Part shown: positions 37,709-49,979 of the stretch, one piece after another | Layout: the number at the start of each line of letters is the position of its first letter | How positions within the stretch are numbered: position 1 is the stretch's first letter | DNA from: Parietaria judaica | Lineage: Eukaryota; Streptophyta; Magnoliopsida; Rosales; Urticaceae | Assembly (NCBI GenBank): GCA_954871525.1 | Contig: OX940867.1 | Coordinates: 17,461,343-17,525,342 of the forward strand | DNA length: 64,000 nt | Direction: 5' to 3' | Program-made: the position numbers and the translations under genes | The notes under the pieces: generated by a model | What the model was told of the DNA's origin: nothing | Database searches by the model: none | The model's input: only the letters and a program-made list of their open reading frames with translations

Positions 37709-40700
37709 TTAGGGCCTTAAATCCCTCCGCACGTACAAATCGAGCCACTCCGGGCAATTACAAGACCAAAAGTCCGAAGTCCCCGCTGGGATACGAGATT
37801 TTGCTAACGAGTTTGCAACCTCGTTACATAGTCTAGGGATCCACCGAATCTTTCCCGCCGGCGCCACTTTCTTGAGCAAGCCTTCAATGCTCCGTAGAAT
37901 CGGTCCTTGTAAACTATTAAATAGCTTCCCTTTGACAATTTGGATTGCCCGAAGACAATCCGATTCTACCACCGAGATTGTCCAACCCCGGTCATGGGCG
38001 AATCGGAGCCCATGAAGAATAGCCGTGCATTCCGCCGTCAAAGCCGAGTCAACCACGATTAGCCTTGCGGCCGTGACCCCTAGCACCATGCCTCGGGCGT
38101 TCCTCACGACTCCACCGACCGCCGCTTGTCCGTGCTCTTCCAACCACGCCGCATCCACATTAAGAGTAAGCCCCCCGTCCTCCGCTCCGGTCCAAGAGGA
38201 TTGTCGAACCGGTTTGTCGATATTCGGCCGCAAAGTGGTGCTCGTTGCCTCTTTGAAGCTTGCGAGCCATCCCGCCGTCTCTTCGACCCACATTTCCGGT
38301 CTTTTTAAAACGTTTTCAAAGAGTTTTAGGTTCCGGTCCTTCCAAACCGCCCACACAAGCCCACAAAAAAGCTCCAAATTTACCATGGATAGGTTGTCCA
38401 TTGCTCGAAGACAAAGATCCTTCATGAGAATTATCCCCGTCTTGTCGACCCATCGGTGCAAATTCGAGCTCTTCCATATTGCTTGTGCTCGTTCACAACC
38501 CCAAATTGCATGAAGGCCATCCTCCGGTAGCGCCCCGCAAAACTTGCAAAACGGTAAGCAATCCACCCCTCTACCACGAAGCGCTCCAAAGGTCGGTAAA
38601 GCGTCGAACCACGTCCGCCACATTAGATGTTTCACCTTAGGGGGGATTCGGAGACCCCACATCGTCTTCCACCACCGTGGTTCTTGAGAGTCCGAGCACG
38701 ATGGTCCATCGCGGCTAGTCGATCGTGCAAGCCGGTAGCCCGACCAAACCGTATATATCCCGTCCTCTTCAAAATGCCATACTAACCGATCGGTGGGGTC
38801 TTCACGTCCCAACAGGATTCTCAAAATTGCGTCGGCGTCGTATGGATTCATCAAATTCCGTACAAAGTCGTGATCCCATTTCCCATCATTGATGAAGTCG
38901 GCTACTCTCCAAGGGTACCCATCGTTAGGCTCTTCGGTAACCACGCCAAAAGCCCCGAATCTCGGTATCCAAGGTTGAGAAAAAGCTTTAAGGTTCCCGT
39001 TCCCGACTTGCCACCTAATCCCTTGTCGAACCAAGTCTCGTCCCCAACAAAGGCTTTTGCAAAGAAAGGAGGAACAAGCCTTACACTCAAATTCAAGCAC
39101 CGAGGAAGCCGGAAAATACTTCGCTTTGAGCACTCTAGCCATCAAGCAATCGGGGTGTCGGATAATGCGCCACGTAAGCCGCCCCACTAGTGCTCGGTTG
39201 AAATCGCCAAGGTCTTTGAAACCTAGTCCCCCCTCCGCTTTCGGTTTAGCGATGAGGTCCCATCGTTTCCAATGGATTTTTCGCTTATCTTCCGAACCGC
39301 CCCACCAAAACCGAGCAATAAGCCTATGAAGTTCGTCAATGGTGGTCGAGGGGATCCGGAAGAGGCTCATTGTGTAAGTCGGTATTGCTTGAATCACCGT
39401 CTTCACAAGAACCTCGCGTCCTCCCGCCGAAAACATGTTTGCTTTCCATGCCCGAAGGTGCTTGCTAACACGGCTTGTGAGGTTACTAAAAGTTGCCACT
39501 TTTTGACGCCCCACTTGCGTCGGTAACCTGAGATAAGATTCGAGCTTTCAATGACGGTCATATTGAGAATACTAGCAAAATGGGCCACCCTCTCGTCCGA
39601 GATGTTATTCGAACAACACATCATAGATTTCTCCATATTGACCATTTGCCCCGAACCTTTCTCGTAGGTCGCTAGGAGGGAGCTAATCACATTGCAAAAA
39701 TCGTCATTAGCTTCGCAAAAGACGATACTATCATCCGCAAAGAGAAGGTGTGTCACCGGAGGAGCCTCGGGTCGACAAACAAAGCCTCGAAGGAGGCCTA
39801 AACGTTCTTGCCCTCGAATAAGAGCGGATAAACCCTCCGCACATACGAGGAAAAGGTACGGCGACAAAGAGCACCCTTGCCGAAGCCCCCTCGCCGGGGT
39901 GAAAGTCCCTCCAACTCTCCCGTTGATGACCACGGAGAAAACCGGGGTGGAGATGCAATCACGAACCATGCCGGTCACTCTTGGACCGAAACCCATTCTT
40001 TTCAACATCGCGTCAATGAAACCCCATTCAACTCGATCGTAAGCTTTGCTCATGTCAAGATTAAGGGCTATGCTTCCTTTCTTCCTCTTTGTCTTCCTTT
40101 AAGCGAATGGAGGAGCTCAAAGGCGATGACGGTGTTGTCCGTGATAAGTCTACCGGGGACGAAAGCACTTTGCGATTCGGAGATGACGGATGAAAGAGCC
40201 CCTTTGATCCGATTAGCCACCACCTTTTTCACAATCTTGAGCGTCACGTTGCATAAGCTAATAGGCCGGTAGTCTTTAACTTTCGTCGGGTTCTTGACCT
40301 TGGTAATGAGGACAATATTCGTCGCATTCCAAGGGCGGGCACTAGCACATGCATTTAAAATGTCCAAGCATTCCTTCCGAACCCTCTCCCCTAGCACTTT
40401 CCAATACCTTTGGAAGAATAAGGCGTGGAAACCATCGGGGCCCGAAGCTTTGCGAGGCCCCATGGAGAAAAAAGCCTTGTCCACTTCCTCGACCGTGAAG
40501 GCTTCCTCCGTGATGTGTTGTTGCCAATCCGGGAGCGCGCGAACGTCTTCGCATGTGATCATATCAAAATCATTTCCGGAAGCCCCATTTGAAGCGAAGA
40601 TGCCGATAAAATACCTCTCGAAAACATTGCGGACCTCCCGTTCCCCGGTAATCCAAATGCCCTCCTCGTTTTGGATACCATGGATCAAGTTTTGAGACTT

Positions 40701-41819
40701 TCTCCGCTCGGCTCGCGAGTGAAAATAAGGCGAATTCTTGTCACCCCCTTTGAGCCAATCCGCCCTCGCCCATTGCTTCCAATAATACTCATCAACTAGG
40801 AGGAGCGATTCGAGCTCGGATCCCACTTTCTTAGCTTCTTGACGTGTTGTCGCGGATACTTCATCTCGATTAATTCTTTCAAGTCTAGCCGATAAGTTCT
40901 TGATTCTACTTTCTCTATGCCCAAGAGATTTGCAAGCCCAATCCCGCAACGCTCCTTTGCAAGCGGTAAGACCACCGACCACGGTTCCACCCCCTCTTGA
41001 CTCAAGACTGGCCTTCCACGTGTCCCAGACGATTAGAGCACAATTGTCATTCAAAATCCAACCCAGTTCGAACGCCGATCTCTTCCTAGACACCTCGCTA
41101 TCGCACACCACCGGTTTATTATCCGTCATGTCGATGATGAGGACCCGATGGTCGGACCCCCAAAAGTCCAAAATCTCCACCCTACTCTCCGGGAACCGCC
41201 TCGTCCATTCTAAGTTTGCACATGCGCGATCAAGTCTACATTGGACGTTGTGGAGATCGCTTTGCGTGTTATTCCACGTACACATTTCCCCATGAAAACC
41301 TAAGTCAATGAGCCCGCAAGCATCAAGGGTCTCTCCAAACTTGATCATTCCGGCCGGTCGGCGCCGGGATCGACTAACGTGTTTGAAATCGTAGAGAACC
41401 TCGTTAAAATCACCGGCGCAAACCCATGGACTCTCATCGCCATTATGAATTCTTCGAAGTAATTCCCAAGAGAGGGACCGGAGTGTTTCGTTTGGCTCAC
41501 AATAGAACCCGGTAAATCTCGAAACCCTTCTTACGTCGTCTTTAATAACAGTATCGATATGTCCCTTCCCGAAGCTCCTAATAGTAACCTCAAAATTGTC
41601 ATTCCATAGAAGTTGAAGACCGCCACTTTGACCTGTAGCGTTTACCCCGAAGCCGTTGGTAAAGCCCAATTTCCCTTTCAAACCATCCACCCGTCCTCCT
41701 CTCAATTTCGTTTCCAATAAGAAGAGAAGGTCCGGTTTCCGCTCACAGATAAGCCTCCGCAAGCGGCTCATCGCCCGAAGATTACATAATCCCCGGACGT
41801 TCCAGCACAACGTTTTCAT
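37709..41819 (-). pseudogene. LINE ORF2: endonuclease, reverse transcriptase, RNase H
   Basis: The frame starts MKTLCWNVRGLCNLRAMSRL at 41819, the usual start of a plant LINE endonuclease; CAGDFNEVL and FWGSDHRVL mark its active site. Reverse transcriptase follows with DYRPISLCNVTLKIVKKVVA and SQSAFVPGRLITDN. A frameshift in an A-rich run near 40065 precedes LDMSKAYDRVEW and RGLRQGCSLSPYLF; the catalytic core is HLLFADDSIVF near 39730. A second frameshift near 39535 precedes RQKVATFSNLTSRVSKHLRA. Then come zf-RVT (KVKHLMWRTWFDALPT, CKFCGALPEDGLHAIWGC) and RNase H (LNVDAAW, ALTAECTAILHGL, VESDCLRAIQ, IPRLCNEVANSLAK), ending at 37709. Domains are well preserved, so decay is recent, but the product is split in three. 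Confidence 0.93.
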
Positions 41820-43547
41820 GGCGTCTGGTCGGCTCGTTGCTCGCGAGCCGCCGATATCGTGAATTGAGAGGTCGTCGTCATGTCATCCATCCTTGAAACA
41901 GAACAGATCATCGATCCTTGACCGATGGTGGTAGCTTCCTCCGTTCTTTGGCGTTTTCCCCGCCCAGTAATCCAAAGCTCTCTATTGTCGCTTGGAAAAT
42001 TCGGATTAGTGTCCTGCATACACTCAAGGGATAGTGAGCCAACAGAGGAAACAGAGCTAAAATACTATGTTTTGTTTGGGATGTTAGCTCTCGGGTTGGT
42101 TAAACCCAACTGCCACTTTGGAGGGGAGAAATTAAAAGGGAGAGTAAGCATGGATTCGGGTTGGGCTTCCAAAGCCTTTATAAGGCCCATAGCAGGTCCA
42201 AAAATCACACCAAGGGCACAAGAGGGAATACCCAAACCTGGGCTTTGGGGAAGCAACAAGGTGGGCTTGCCACTTGAGATGGGCCCACGCCTAACAGATG
42301 CCCTACTCTTTTCCTCCCCCACGTCATCTTCTTCTCTGCCTTTCGCCTTCAACAACTCCTTCTCCCTCGAGCAGTGGTTGTCAGAGGCGACCTGCTCCTG
42401 TCCCGAGCTCAAGTGCTCAGAGATAGAAATGACTCCCTTCCATTTCTTCTGGCTTCTGTTCCCCGTACCAATCCTAGCCTCCCTTTTCCCAAACCTCGAA
42501 CGCCCCGCCTGTTCAGCTCTCGCCTTTTCCGAATTGTCTCCAAAAGAGGTATGGGCATCTTCTTCTTTCCCTCTGAAATCCGTCGTCTGGCCATATCTAG
42601 CCTTCTCTGGATCACGTCGATGTCCCTCTTCTTCCAGTAGCACAGGCTTAGGCCTGCCCTGTCCCACTTGTTCAGAGGTCGAGACGTTGCCTTCACGTGT
42701 AACGTCAACTAGGGGGTTCACCGGCACGTGAGCAGCACCTTCTAATCCGATCCCAGAGGCCGTCTTCGAGTTTCTTCTCCGACCGCCGTTAAGGAAGCAG
42801 GATTCGACCTTGGATCCGGCATCAATCCATTTCCCCAAACATGGGAACCACGTCAAAGCCCTCCTTGATGACCAGAGTATCTTCCTCCTTCCCGCACTCT
42901 CCGATCCCGTGACCAATCACCCCACAGCGGAAGCAAAAGTGACCCATATTCTCATACCGAGCTTGGATCCAGTTAGATTTCTGGTTCGGCTTATCCAGAA
43001 AGAAGCCAGCTTTGAGAGGCTTGGAGACGCTTATCTCTGCCCGGAATCCCGCAAAGGCTGCGAACTTTGCATCCCTCCCTACCCGACAGTCAACAACATC
43101 TTCGAAGAGGTTCGCAATACGTTGAAGAGAGGGTTCCGAGATCAAAGCCGGTGGAAGTCCTGTCAAGCGGATCCAGAAGGGGCACTTAGAGAAATGAATT
43201 TCATCTAGTGCGAGGTGTTCCGGCCATTGTTCAAGCAGAAGCAGAGCTCCTCTTATGGTCCACGGCCGATGAGTAAGAGCAATATCCCTATCTTTGATAT
43301 GCTTAAATGAGAATTTGAAAATTCCTTTCTTAATTTCTGTCATTGTCCAGCCTTCGAAATTTTCCCAAATGCGTTTGAGGACCGCAGAGATTGTGTTCCG
43401 GCTTAAAGTTTTCGTTGAAAGTGTCTTTCCAAGCAGAACGAGGTTTCCAGGACCATCTCCTGCATTCTCGTTGTCCTGAATCCCTTGGTCAAAACCCAGG
43501 TCCGAGATGCCAAAAGACTCAGTCTGAGCCATGAGGGAAGCCAACAC
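41816..43547 (-). pseudogene. LINE ORF1: DUF4283 and CCHC knuckle protein
   Basis: It opens at 43547 (or MAQTES at 43532) with a DUF4283-type domain (FEGWTMTEIKKGIFKFSFKH, PWTIRGALLLLEQW, FWIRLTGLPPAL) and a zinc knuckle CFRCGVIGHGIGEC near 42910. A frameshift near 42850 moves it to a frame read as a basic, charged tail to an in-frame stop at 42065-42067. The same frame then runs on to a TGA at 41816-41818 that overlaps the ORF2 ATG as ATGA. Such proteins are nucleic-acid-binding partners in LINE ribonucleoprotein. The joining of the segments is inferred from shared frame and position. Confidence 0.85.
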
Positions 43548-43704
43548 CTGAGCAGGAGCTCAGCACAAGAACCTAAACGCCGGAATAGAGTCCGGGAAAG
43601 CACGTCGTAGAGACCGGCAGATGGTTAGTCGCAGTCAACCATCAACCTGAGCCAACGTCTTCGCTATCTGAAGTTTTTTTCAGAGAGAACACTCCTATTA
43701 TGTA

Positions 43705-44173
43705 GGGTTAATGATGGCAAAAATACCCAAAGTTTGGTCAAAGAACACCTCGTGTACCTAAAGTTTAAAAGTGGTGGCAAAAATACTTAAAGTCACATTT
43801 GGGGAGTTGACCACTCCATTCTCGTAACGTTGTTAACTTACCTGTTAACTCTGGCCACGTAGACAAATTTGTTTTGTTAAGTGTAATCATTAGGGGTTCA
43901 ATTCGTTGTATTAAATAGTATTAGCTAAGGGTTTAATTCGTTGTTTTGTCGTAAACGAGGCTGATGTGGGCTCGTCCACGTGGCAGAAATAGTTATGTCA
44001 GCAACTCACGTTTATCCGTGTGGCCAAAGTTAACAGGTAAGTTAACGGCGTTACGAGAATGGAGTGATCAACTCCCCAAATGCGACTTTGGGTATTTTTA
44101 CCACCATTTTTAAACATTGGGTACACGAGGGGTTATTTGACCAAACTTTGTGTATTTTTGCCGTCATTAACCC
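43705..44173. mobile_element. Short Mutator-like TIR element, family B copy 1
   Basis: 469 bp. GGGTTAATGATGGCAAAAAT pairs, inverted, with TTTTTGCCGTCATTAACCC; the similarity extends through CCCAAAGT(T/C)..., GGGGAGTTGACCACTCC and TAACTTACCTGTTAACT. TATTATGTA flanks both sides (43696-43704 and 44174-44182), a perfect 9-bp duplication. It adjoins the 5' end of the LINE. It has the same ends and layout as 63143-63601. Confidence 0.93.
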
Positions 44174-44182
44174 TATTATGTA

Positions 44183-44946
44183 TCATAAACTATAAAGACT
44201 ATTGTTTCATAGGAACCATTGGTAAACTCGTTTGTTATCGGGTAATTTATATAATTTATAGGTAAACACATCGGTTCTCGAAAAATCATCCGCAAAGGCA
44301 TTGTTCATTAGTAAACTAGTAAAATCAAATTATAGGGGTTTTTTTCTTCTTCTTCTTTTTATAACGATATTTGGAATATTAACAAGAAAGATATTTCTAT
44401 GGACCTAACAATGCCAGATTGTTTGAAACTACTCAAGACTTGAATATGATGAACACAACACCTAAAGTGATTTCTTGAAACTTAGTTCGCTTGTAAGTCA
44501 AAATCAGGATACCTAGTCTCTTTCCGATGTTCATTGTTGAATTGGAAACGACTCACCATGTCAATTGCATTAATTTATTATAAATTATGTTGATCTAGTG
44601 CAAATCATAACACATGAGACTTCTTACTGTTGAGGCGATTCTTGGGAGGGAGTTAGGATTCAATTCTTGCAATCTCTAAAGATATGAATCTCGAGTATAT
44701 AAATTGCGGATCTTTTATATCCATTATGTCGAATGGCTTTGTCAACAAGATTTTAAGGTATGCTATTTATGTATAGGATAAAAACTGCTTTGCAATCATG
44801 TATCATCTCATCGACACATGGCTCGTCTAGTGACGGTTTAAAGCGAAAGTCTTTTACACTCTCATTGAACTATTCCAAGACCTAAAAGATTTCTTCACTT
44901 CACAGATGGATGTAAGAAACTAATAAATTTTTCTTTCTTGGCTTTT
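44183..44946. other. Spacer between the Mutator-like element and a solo LTR
   Basis: AT-rich; no gene or further boundary recognised. Confidence 0.5.
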
Positions 44947-44951
44947 AATTG

Positions 44952-45581
44952 TGTAGGCACTTTGTGACATAAGTGTCTAAAGATTAGGGATTGGTTAATT
45001 GGGCCATAAGAATTAATGTGATTAATTAGTAGTTTAATTGGCTTGATTAAAGTGAACCATGAAGCCCATTAACACTAAACCCTATTCCTATATTTGGAGA
45101 TTAAGAGAAAAGGAAACAAGTGATTCATGTAATTTATTACACACAATACCCTAAAGAAAGTTTCTCAATCTCTCTCTCCCTAGCTTGAATTCGACATCTC
45201 CTTATTCCAAAGGAGGTGGTCGAATTCTCATAGCTCCATATAGCATTCTTGATTCATTCTCTAATTACCGAAAAGCACTAGTATCCTTGATTCGGTGATT
45301 TCTGGCGTTAAAGCGTTCCCTTGATGACGTGGTGTACGAAATAGAGAGTCGTGCATATTGACGGCTTGGTGATCGGCATAAGGGCGTGGACAAGCAAATG
45401 GTAGAAAGCTCGGCGTGTTCGTGGGATCGGATCTTCAAGACGGATACGAGAAGCGTTCTGTAGAGACTATGTCTTATCCGGTAACATTTAATAATAGCAT
45501 TGTTATCTAGATCGAATGTTTTCTAGGAATTCCCGGAATTTCCGCTTCCGGGAATATGTATAATCTTAGAAAAACCCAACA
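44952..45581 (+). repeat. Solo LTR, 630 bp
   Basis: It begins TGTAGGCACTTTG and ends AAAAACCCAACA, bracketed by AATTG at 44947-44951 and 45582-45586, a perfect 5-bp duplication. It shares AGCGTTCTGTAGAGA, TTTTCTAGGA and a GC-rich GGAATTCCCGGAA-like end with the LTR at 16641-17386, so the two are one family. No internal region or partner LTR lies nearby, hence solo. Confidence 0.88.
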
Positions 45582-45586
45582 AATTG

Positions 45587-48500
45587 TGCTCGTCAAGATT
45601 CACAATTACATATGCGGTTTTGACTTATATTTTTTATTTCTCATTATTGAGTACAAGAGTAATGTCTAAGATAATCCGAATGGACTTCAATAATGTGACT
45701 GGCGAGAAAGTATCTTCTTAGAGCATTTTGATCAAGTCATCTCTTCTTCTTGTTGTGAGCCACTCGTGGCTTTTTGCAAAAGGTTTGTTGCCGGACCAGT
45801 AATGCCCGAGTGAAGGATACATGATCATAATTTTCCGAATCGTACAAGACTCGGCCCCACTAAATATTAATACATGTATTTTTAGATGAAATTTCTTTTT
45901 GGGTCTTTTTATTCTAAATTCCTAGTTCCCTCCTTGAACATTATTATTATATATATGTATATATTAGACGATTAATTGATGAAGCAATATGTACTAATAT
46001 TTTTTTGGCAAAGGATATACTTTCATTCACAAGACGCTTGAACAAATATAAACGTTTCTTGAGCATATATGTTTGGCTTTATTAATTGGAATAGTGATAT
46101 TTAAGAGATAAATTTTTTGAAAATAATTATACTTTTAAAAATGTTAAAACATGTCAAGTCAATTACAATCGAATACGAAAAATATCCACACAGAAATGGG
46201 TTTTGGCCCCACTCGAATTTCTATTTATTAACATATTTTCTATTTGGTGCCATGCACGTCGTCATCATTGAACATGGCATCGTTAAACAAGCATGTTGAA
46301 TGTGTGTATATTTTATATATATGTACAATATTTTTACATATATTTATTATATGTATACATGCAAACACTATATAGTATAAACAACTTTTGCTCACATAAT
46401 AGCTTTGTCTTGGAAGGTACGTATTTTTTCGAAGCAACTTCCTTTAGAGTTTATGTTCGGACATTCATGCGAAATCTCACAAGCAAATTTTACTTTTTCT
46501 TTTTAATGAGTGTATTAAAATAAAAAGAACACATGTACAAAGTTTTTGGATTATTCTCTAAAAAATTATAACGAGAACAAGTCTCTCAACGTGAGCAAAT
46601 AACAAGAAAATGAATATCTGCAAAGAGAGAAATTTTCAAGCCTAAAAGCTAAAACCAATTGCAAGCACCAATTTATAAGAAAACTTGAAGACAATGTTAT
46701 TCCCAAAACAATATTTATCATTAAAGCCTTACTTAAATTATATTTAAAGGGAAAAAATGCACTACCGAGCAAGATCAATAAACACAACAAGAAGCGAGAG
46801 ATATAGAGACGACAAAGGTCGGAAAAAAAATATATAAAAACGGACATTTGAACGAAATCGTTGTTTGAACCACAGCTCGCCGCAGCGAGCTTGATTTTTA
46901 CCGCAGCAAATTGTCATTTAAACATCTGTGTTTTCGACTTTTATATCTTCCTTCCGCTCTTTTTTTACATTTCATTTTTTTTCTCACTCAAACACTCATT
47001 TCTCAAACTCTCTCGACTCAAAACTTATTAATTTCTCCTTTGTGGAAATGAGATTTAGGTGCCAAAAAAACAGTGTTATCTTAGTGGATTCTGGGTGAAA
47101 CGGCCAACCGAGCAAGACACGCTGCTTTTCAAAGAGGTTTTCATTTTTTAGTCAAATTCCAACGTTTAAGCTCTCAAATTGACACTTTTTGGTTCAGATG
47201 AAAATTTTAGGTTAATATTTTTGAGCTTTTTGTCATGATTTTAATGTTCATGGTGTTTATCATAAATATTTTGATATTTAAGCTTGTTATAGCATTTTTG
47301 GTTTTGAGAAGAAAAAAAAGGGTTCGATGTTCATATAGTGCTCTAAAATAATGTGTGTTTGATCTTGCCGGTTGGTTTCTAACATGTGTTAAGCGATTTC
47401 TGATATTCAAAATTTGAACTTTTTGGACGGCAACAATTTTATAAATTTTTTGCGGAATTTTTTTAACTCAATTTTGGACCTTCAACGACGGACTAAAACC
47501 GTCGATTAAAGCGCATCTCGCCGCGACAAGTTTTGTTCAAACGACGGTTTCAAACTTTTGTTCAAACTTTCTAAATGATGATTTTTTGTTCGTCGTTTGA
47601 ACGTCAAAGGACCCTAGTTCCAACGAAGGACCAGAAGTGTTTTAAACACGGTTGTTTCACTAGTGACTATATTCGGACTACGAATGGGTGTAGCGGGCCT
47701 CTTCTAGGAAGATCTTTGCTTGGACATGAGGTAGCCAGTCGTTGTGTTCTCTCTTCTTTCTATTAAGTTGCATTTTTCGACCTTTCTAGCGCGGTCTCTC
47801 TCTTCAATCAGTTCCAAGCACTTTTTATGCAGGAGAGGTGAGGATATATACTGTACATGAATAGTGACACGAACAATCTGTAAATAAGCGCGGACCCGAG
47901 CTTTATCAGTTAAGTATTCTTATGGGAATAACGACTGACGCTTGGGGAGTTGCGTGCCGCTTTAGTCATGGGATTGTCTTGTCTTGTCAATCAGATGTCT
48001 TCTCCTCCTCGTCGGATGGCGAACCTGTCCGAGAACTGGTTAGATCGTGGCGAGGCTGCTGGAGCATCCAAACGAGGTCGTGAGGGCTCTTCCGGGCATC
48101 CTACACGGTACACACAAACTCGGAAATGTAATTGAATTGCAAGGGGTACATAAGTATTTTATAATAATATATTGTATTTTTGAAAGAATAATATTCTGAA
48201 CTTAACAACATCATGAATATTACGGATTCACGAAAGAAGCTACATTCCAAAAAGACAAATGATTGTTTGCTTTCGTTTTCAGAACGATCTACAGAAAAAT
48301 ACAAGGAAAAGAGTTATTCTTTTGCATATGGTTCCTCTGTTCTAATTTTGGACAAATATGATCGAAGCATCAACAGTCTTTATAGTAATCTCTCCTTTGT
48401 GCCACAGTCACAGATTACATCTTATTTTGGGTAAAAAGTACATAAAAAAGAAGCAGCCAATAAGGCTGGTTTCCATGAAGCTACATTCAATGGGACTTTA

Positions 48501-48649
48501 TACGAACAAGTATAAATTGATTATATTCGATATTCTATTAAATAATCATAGAGAAATTGTATAATATCATATCAAACAAATAGTATACTTTTTTTTTATT
48601 TTTTTTATTGGAGACATAATGAATAATAACAAAGAAATCGTGGTGAATG
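45587..48649. other. Intergenic stretch with possible retroelement remnants
   Basis: No gene supported. Near 46875 and 47517 occur similar CTCGCCGC(A/G) blocks with TTCAAACGACGG nearby. Near 47855-47905 a TGTACATGAATAGTGAC/CAATCTGT block is followed by a short Arg/Ser-rich frame (47950-48135). These recall a retroelement leader, but no domain can be named. Confidence 0.4.
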
Positions 48650-48657
48650 GCAAGTGT

Positions 48658-49971
48658 TAGGGGTCAAAATTTGTAACGGTCTCTCGATTTTGTCTCGATT
48701 TCGGTATCTTTCCCGGATCGGTTTAAAAAAAATCGATAAAATTTTGTTTAAAACCGACAACCGATACTTCCCGATTCTTAATTTTCGATACCGATACCGA
48801 CAAACGATACTAAAATCATATTTCCTGATTTTTGGTATCGGTTCCGGTTGTGAACTACATGTCGTTTTATATATTTTATATTATGTCGTTTTTATTAATA
48901 TGTTTACTATGTATTGTCATTTTTTAATTAGGCCTTTATTAATATGTATTATGTATTGTCGTTTTATATATTCCAGTATTTCCGTTTTTTAATTAGGATT
49001 TCTTCTCTCTCACCGAGAACCTTCCATTGCCGAGAAAAAGGACAAGGCGACATCAAAATGAAAGAAAAAGAAATGACATGTGTTAAGGTCGGATCCGGCC
49101 GGACCCGTCTTAACAATGAGAAGCCTTCCTTTCAAGGGAGTCGATGATTCCCGAAGTCGACGACGCCCAAAATCGACGATTCTCGGAGGCGACGACACAC
49201 GGAGGCGACGACACCCAGAGCTGACGACACCCCATAGTCGACGGCATCGATGATTGGCGACGCCAGATTCGATAAAGGGAGTCGACAGCGAGAGGACAAG
49301 CAGAGATAGATAGCTAGCGATGTGAGGTGCATTTAACGAAGCCCATACCAACCTTACCTACTCAGGCTGACAGGCACTCGAGAGCAACACAGGACATGGG
49401 CCAACCATGCTTTGCATGGTTAACCCTACTTCCAGAAGACACTCTTAGGAGAGTGTTTGATGGGACTTGACAAGAAAGAGCGGGAAATTAGTTATAAAGG
49501 GAGAAATAGTCCCTATATAAGATGAGAGAGGCCTCATTTTTAAGGGGACCGGAAAAAAAGAACGGAAGAGATTATCAATACACAAGAATTTCTATCCACA
49601 ACGTTGTTCTTAAGTGCTTCTAATTGTAAAACGAGAAAAACCGAACCTCTTTCTTTAAAAACAAAAGGGAGACCTTTTGTGATTGTTGAGCGTACGAAAC
49701 GTGCTCAACAATATGGTTTATTATTTTGGATGTTTTTATGTATTAGGCATGTATTTTATATTTTGGACATGGTTTTTTTTTTTTTTGGGATTTTGTCTCG
49801 GATTTTCCCGCTTTATATCTCGATTTTCTTTTCTTTTTTCTCGGTTCCGGTCTTGGTTAGATAAAAAACCAAGAAATTTTAGAACCGATACAAAAAAAAA
49901 ATATCTCGGTTTTTCGATACCGAGACATAAAAAAAGCTAATTTCTCGGTTATCGGTTTAGGTTTCACCCCA
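48658..49971. mobile_element. hAT-like element, non-autonomous, 1.3 kb
   Basis: Bracketed by GCAAGTGT (48650-48657 and 49972-49979), a perfect 8-bp duplication. Ends TAGGGGTCAAAA and GTTTCACCCCA are imperfect inverted repeats of hAT type. The outer parts are rich in TCGGTT/ATCGATAC/CGATACCGA words in both orientations. No transposase frame is visible. Confidence 0.75.
49081..49710 (+). repeat. Probable solo LTR inside the hAT-like element
   Basis: It begins TGTTAAGGTCGG and ends CGTGCTCAACA, with a TATA-like CCCTATATAAG near 49511. Flanks are ACATG and ATATG, 4 of 5 matching. Its GC content exceeds that of the host element. Three GACGACAC(A/C)C units lie near 49190-49230. Confidence 0.55.
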
Positions 49972-49979
49972 GCAAGTGT

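Larger units (their letters stand above)
37678..43690 (-). mobile_element. LINE (non-LTR) retrotransposon, nearly full length
   Basis: Minus orientation, with a terminal poly(A) run at 37687-37678 as the 3' end. It carries a DUF4283/CCHC first frame and a second frame with endonuclease, reverse transcriptase, zf-RVT and RNase H, the layout of plant L1-type LINEs with acquired RNase H. The 5' limit near 43690 is approximate: a Mutator-like element adjoins at 43705, and I could not find a target duplication. About two frameshifts in the second frame and one frameshift plus a stop in the first leave it inactive. Confidence 0.9.

Noticed and set aside
37660..43710. LINE target duplication using TGTAGGG at 37671-37677 and near 43701-43707
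   Set aside because: The right copy spans the Mutator-like element's own border, so the match is probably chance.
48654..49864. Frames of 112, 113 and 86 codons inside the hAT-like element
   Set aside because: No hAT transposase motif; composition follows the repeated TCGGTT words.
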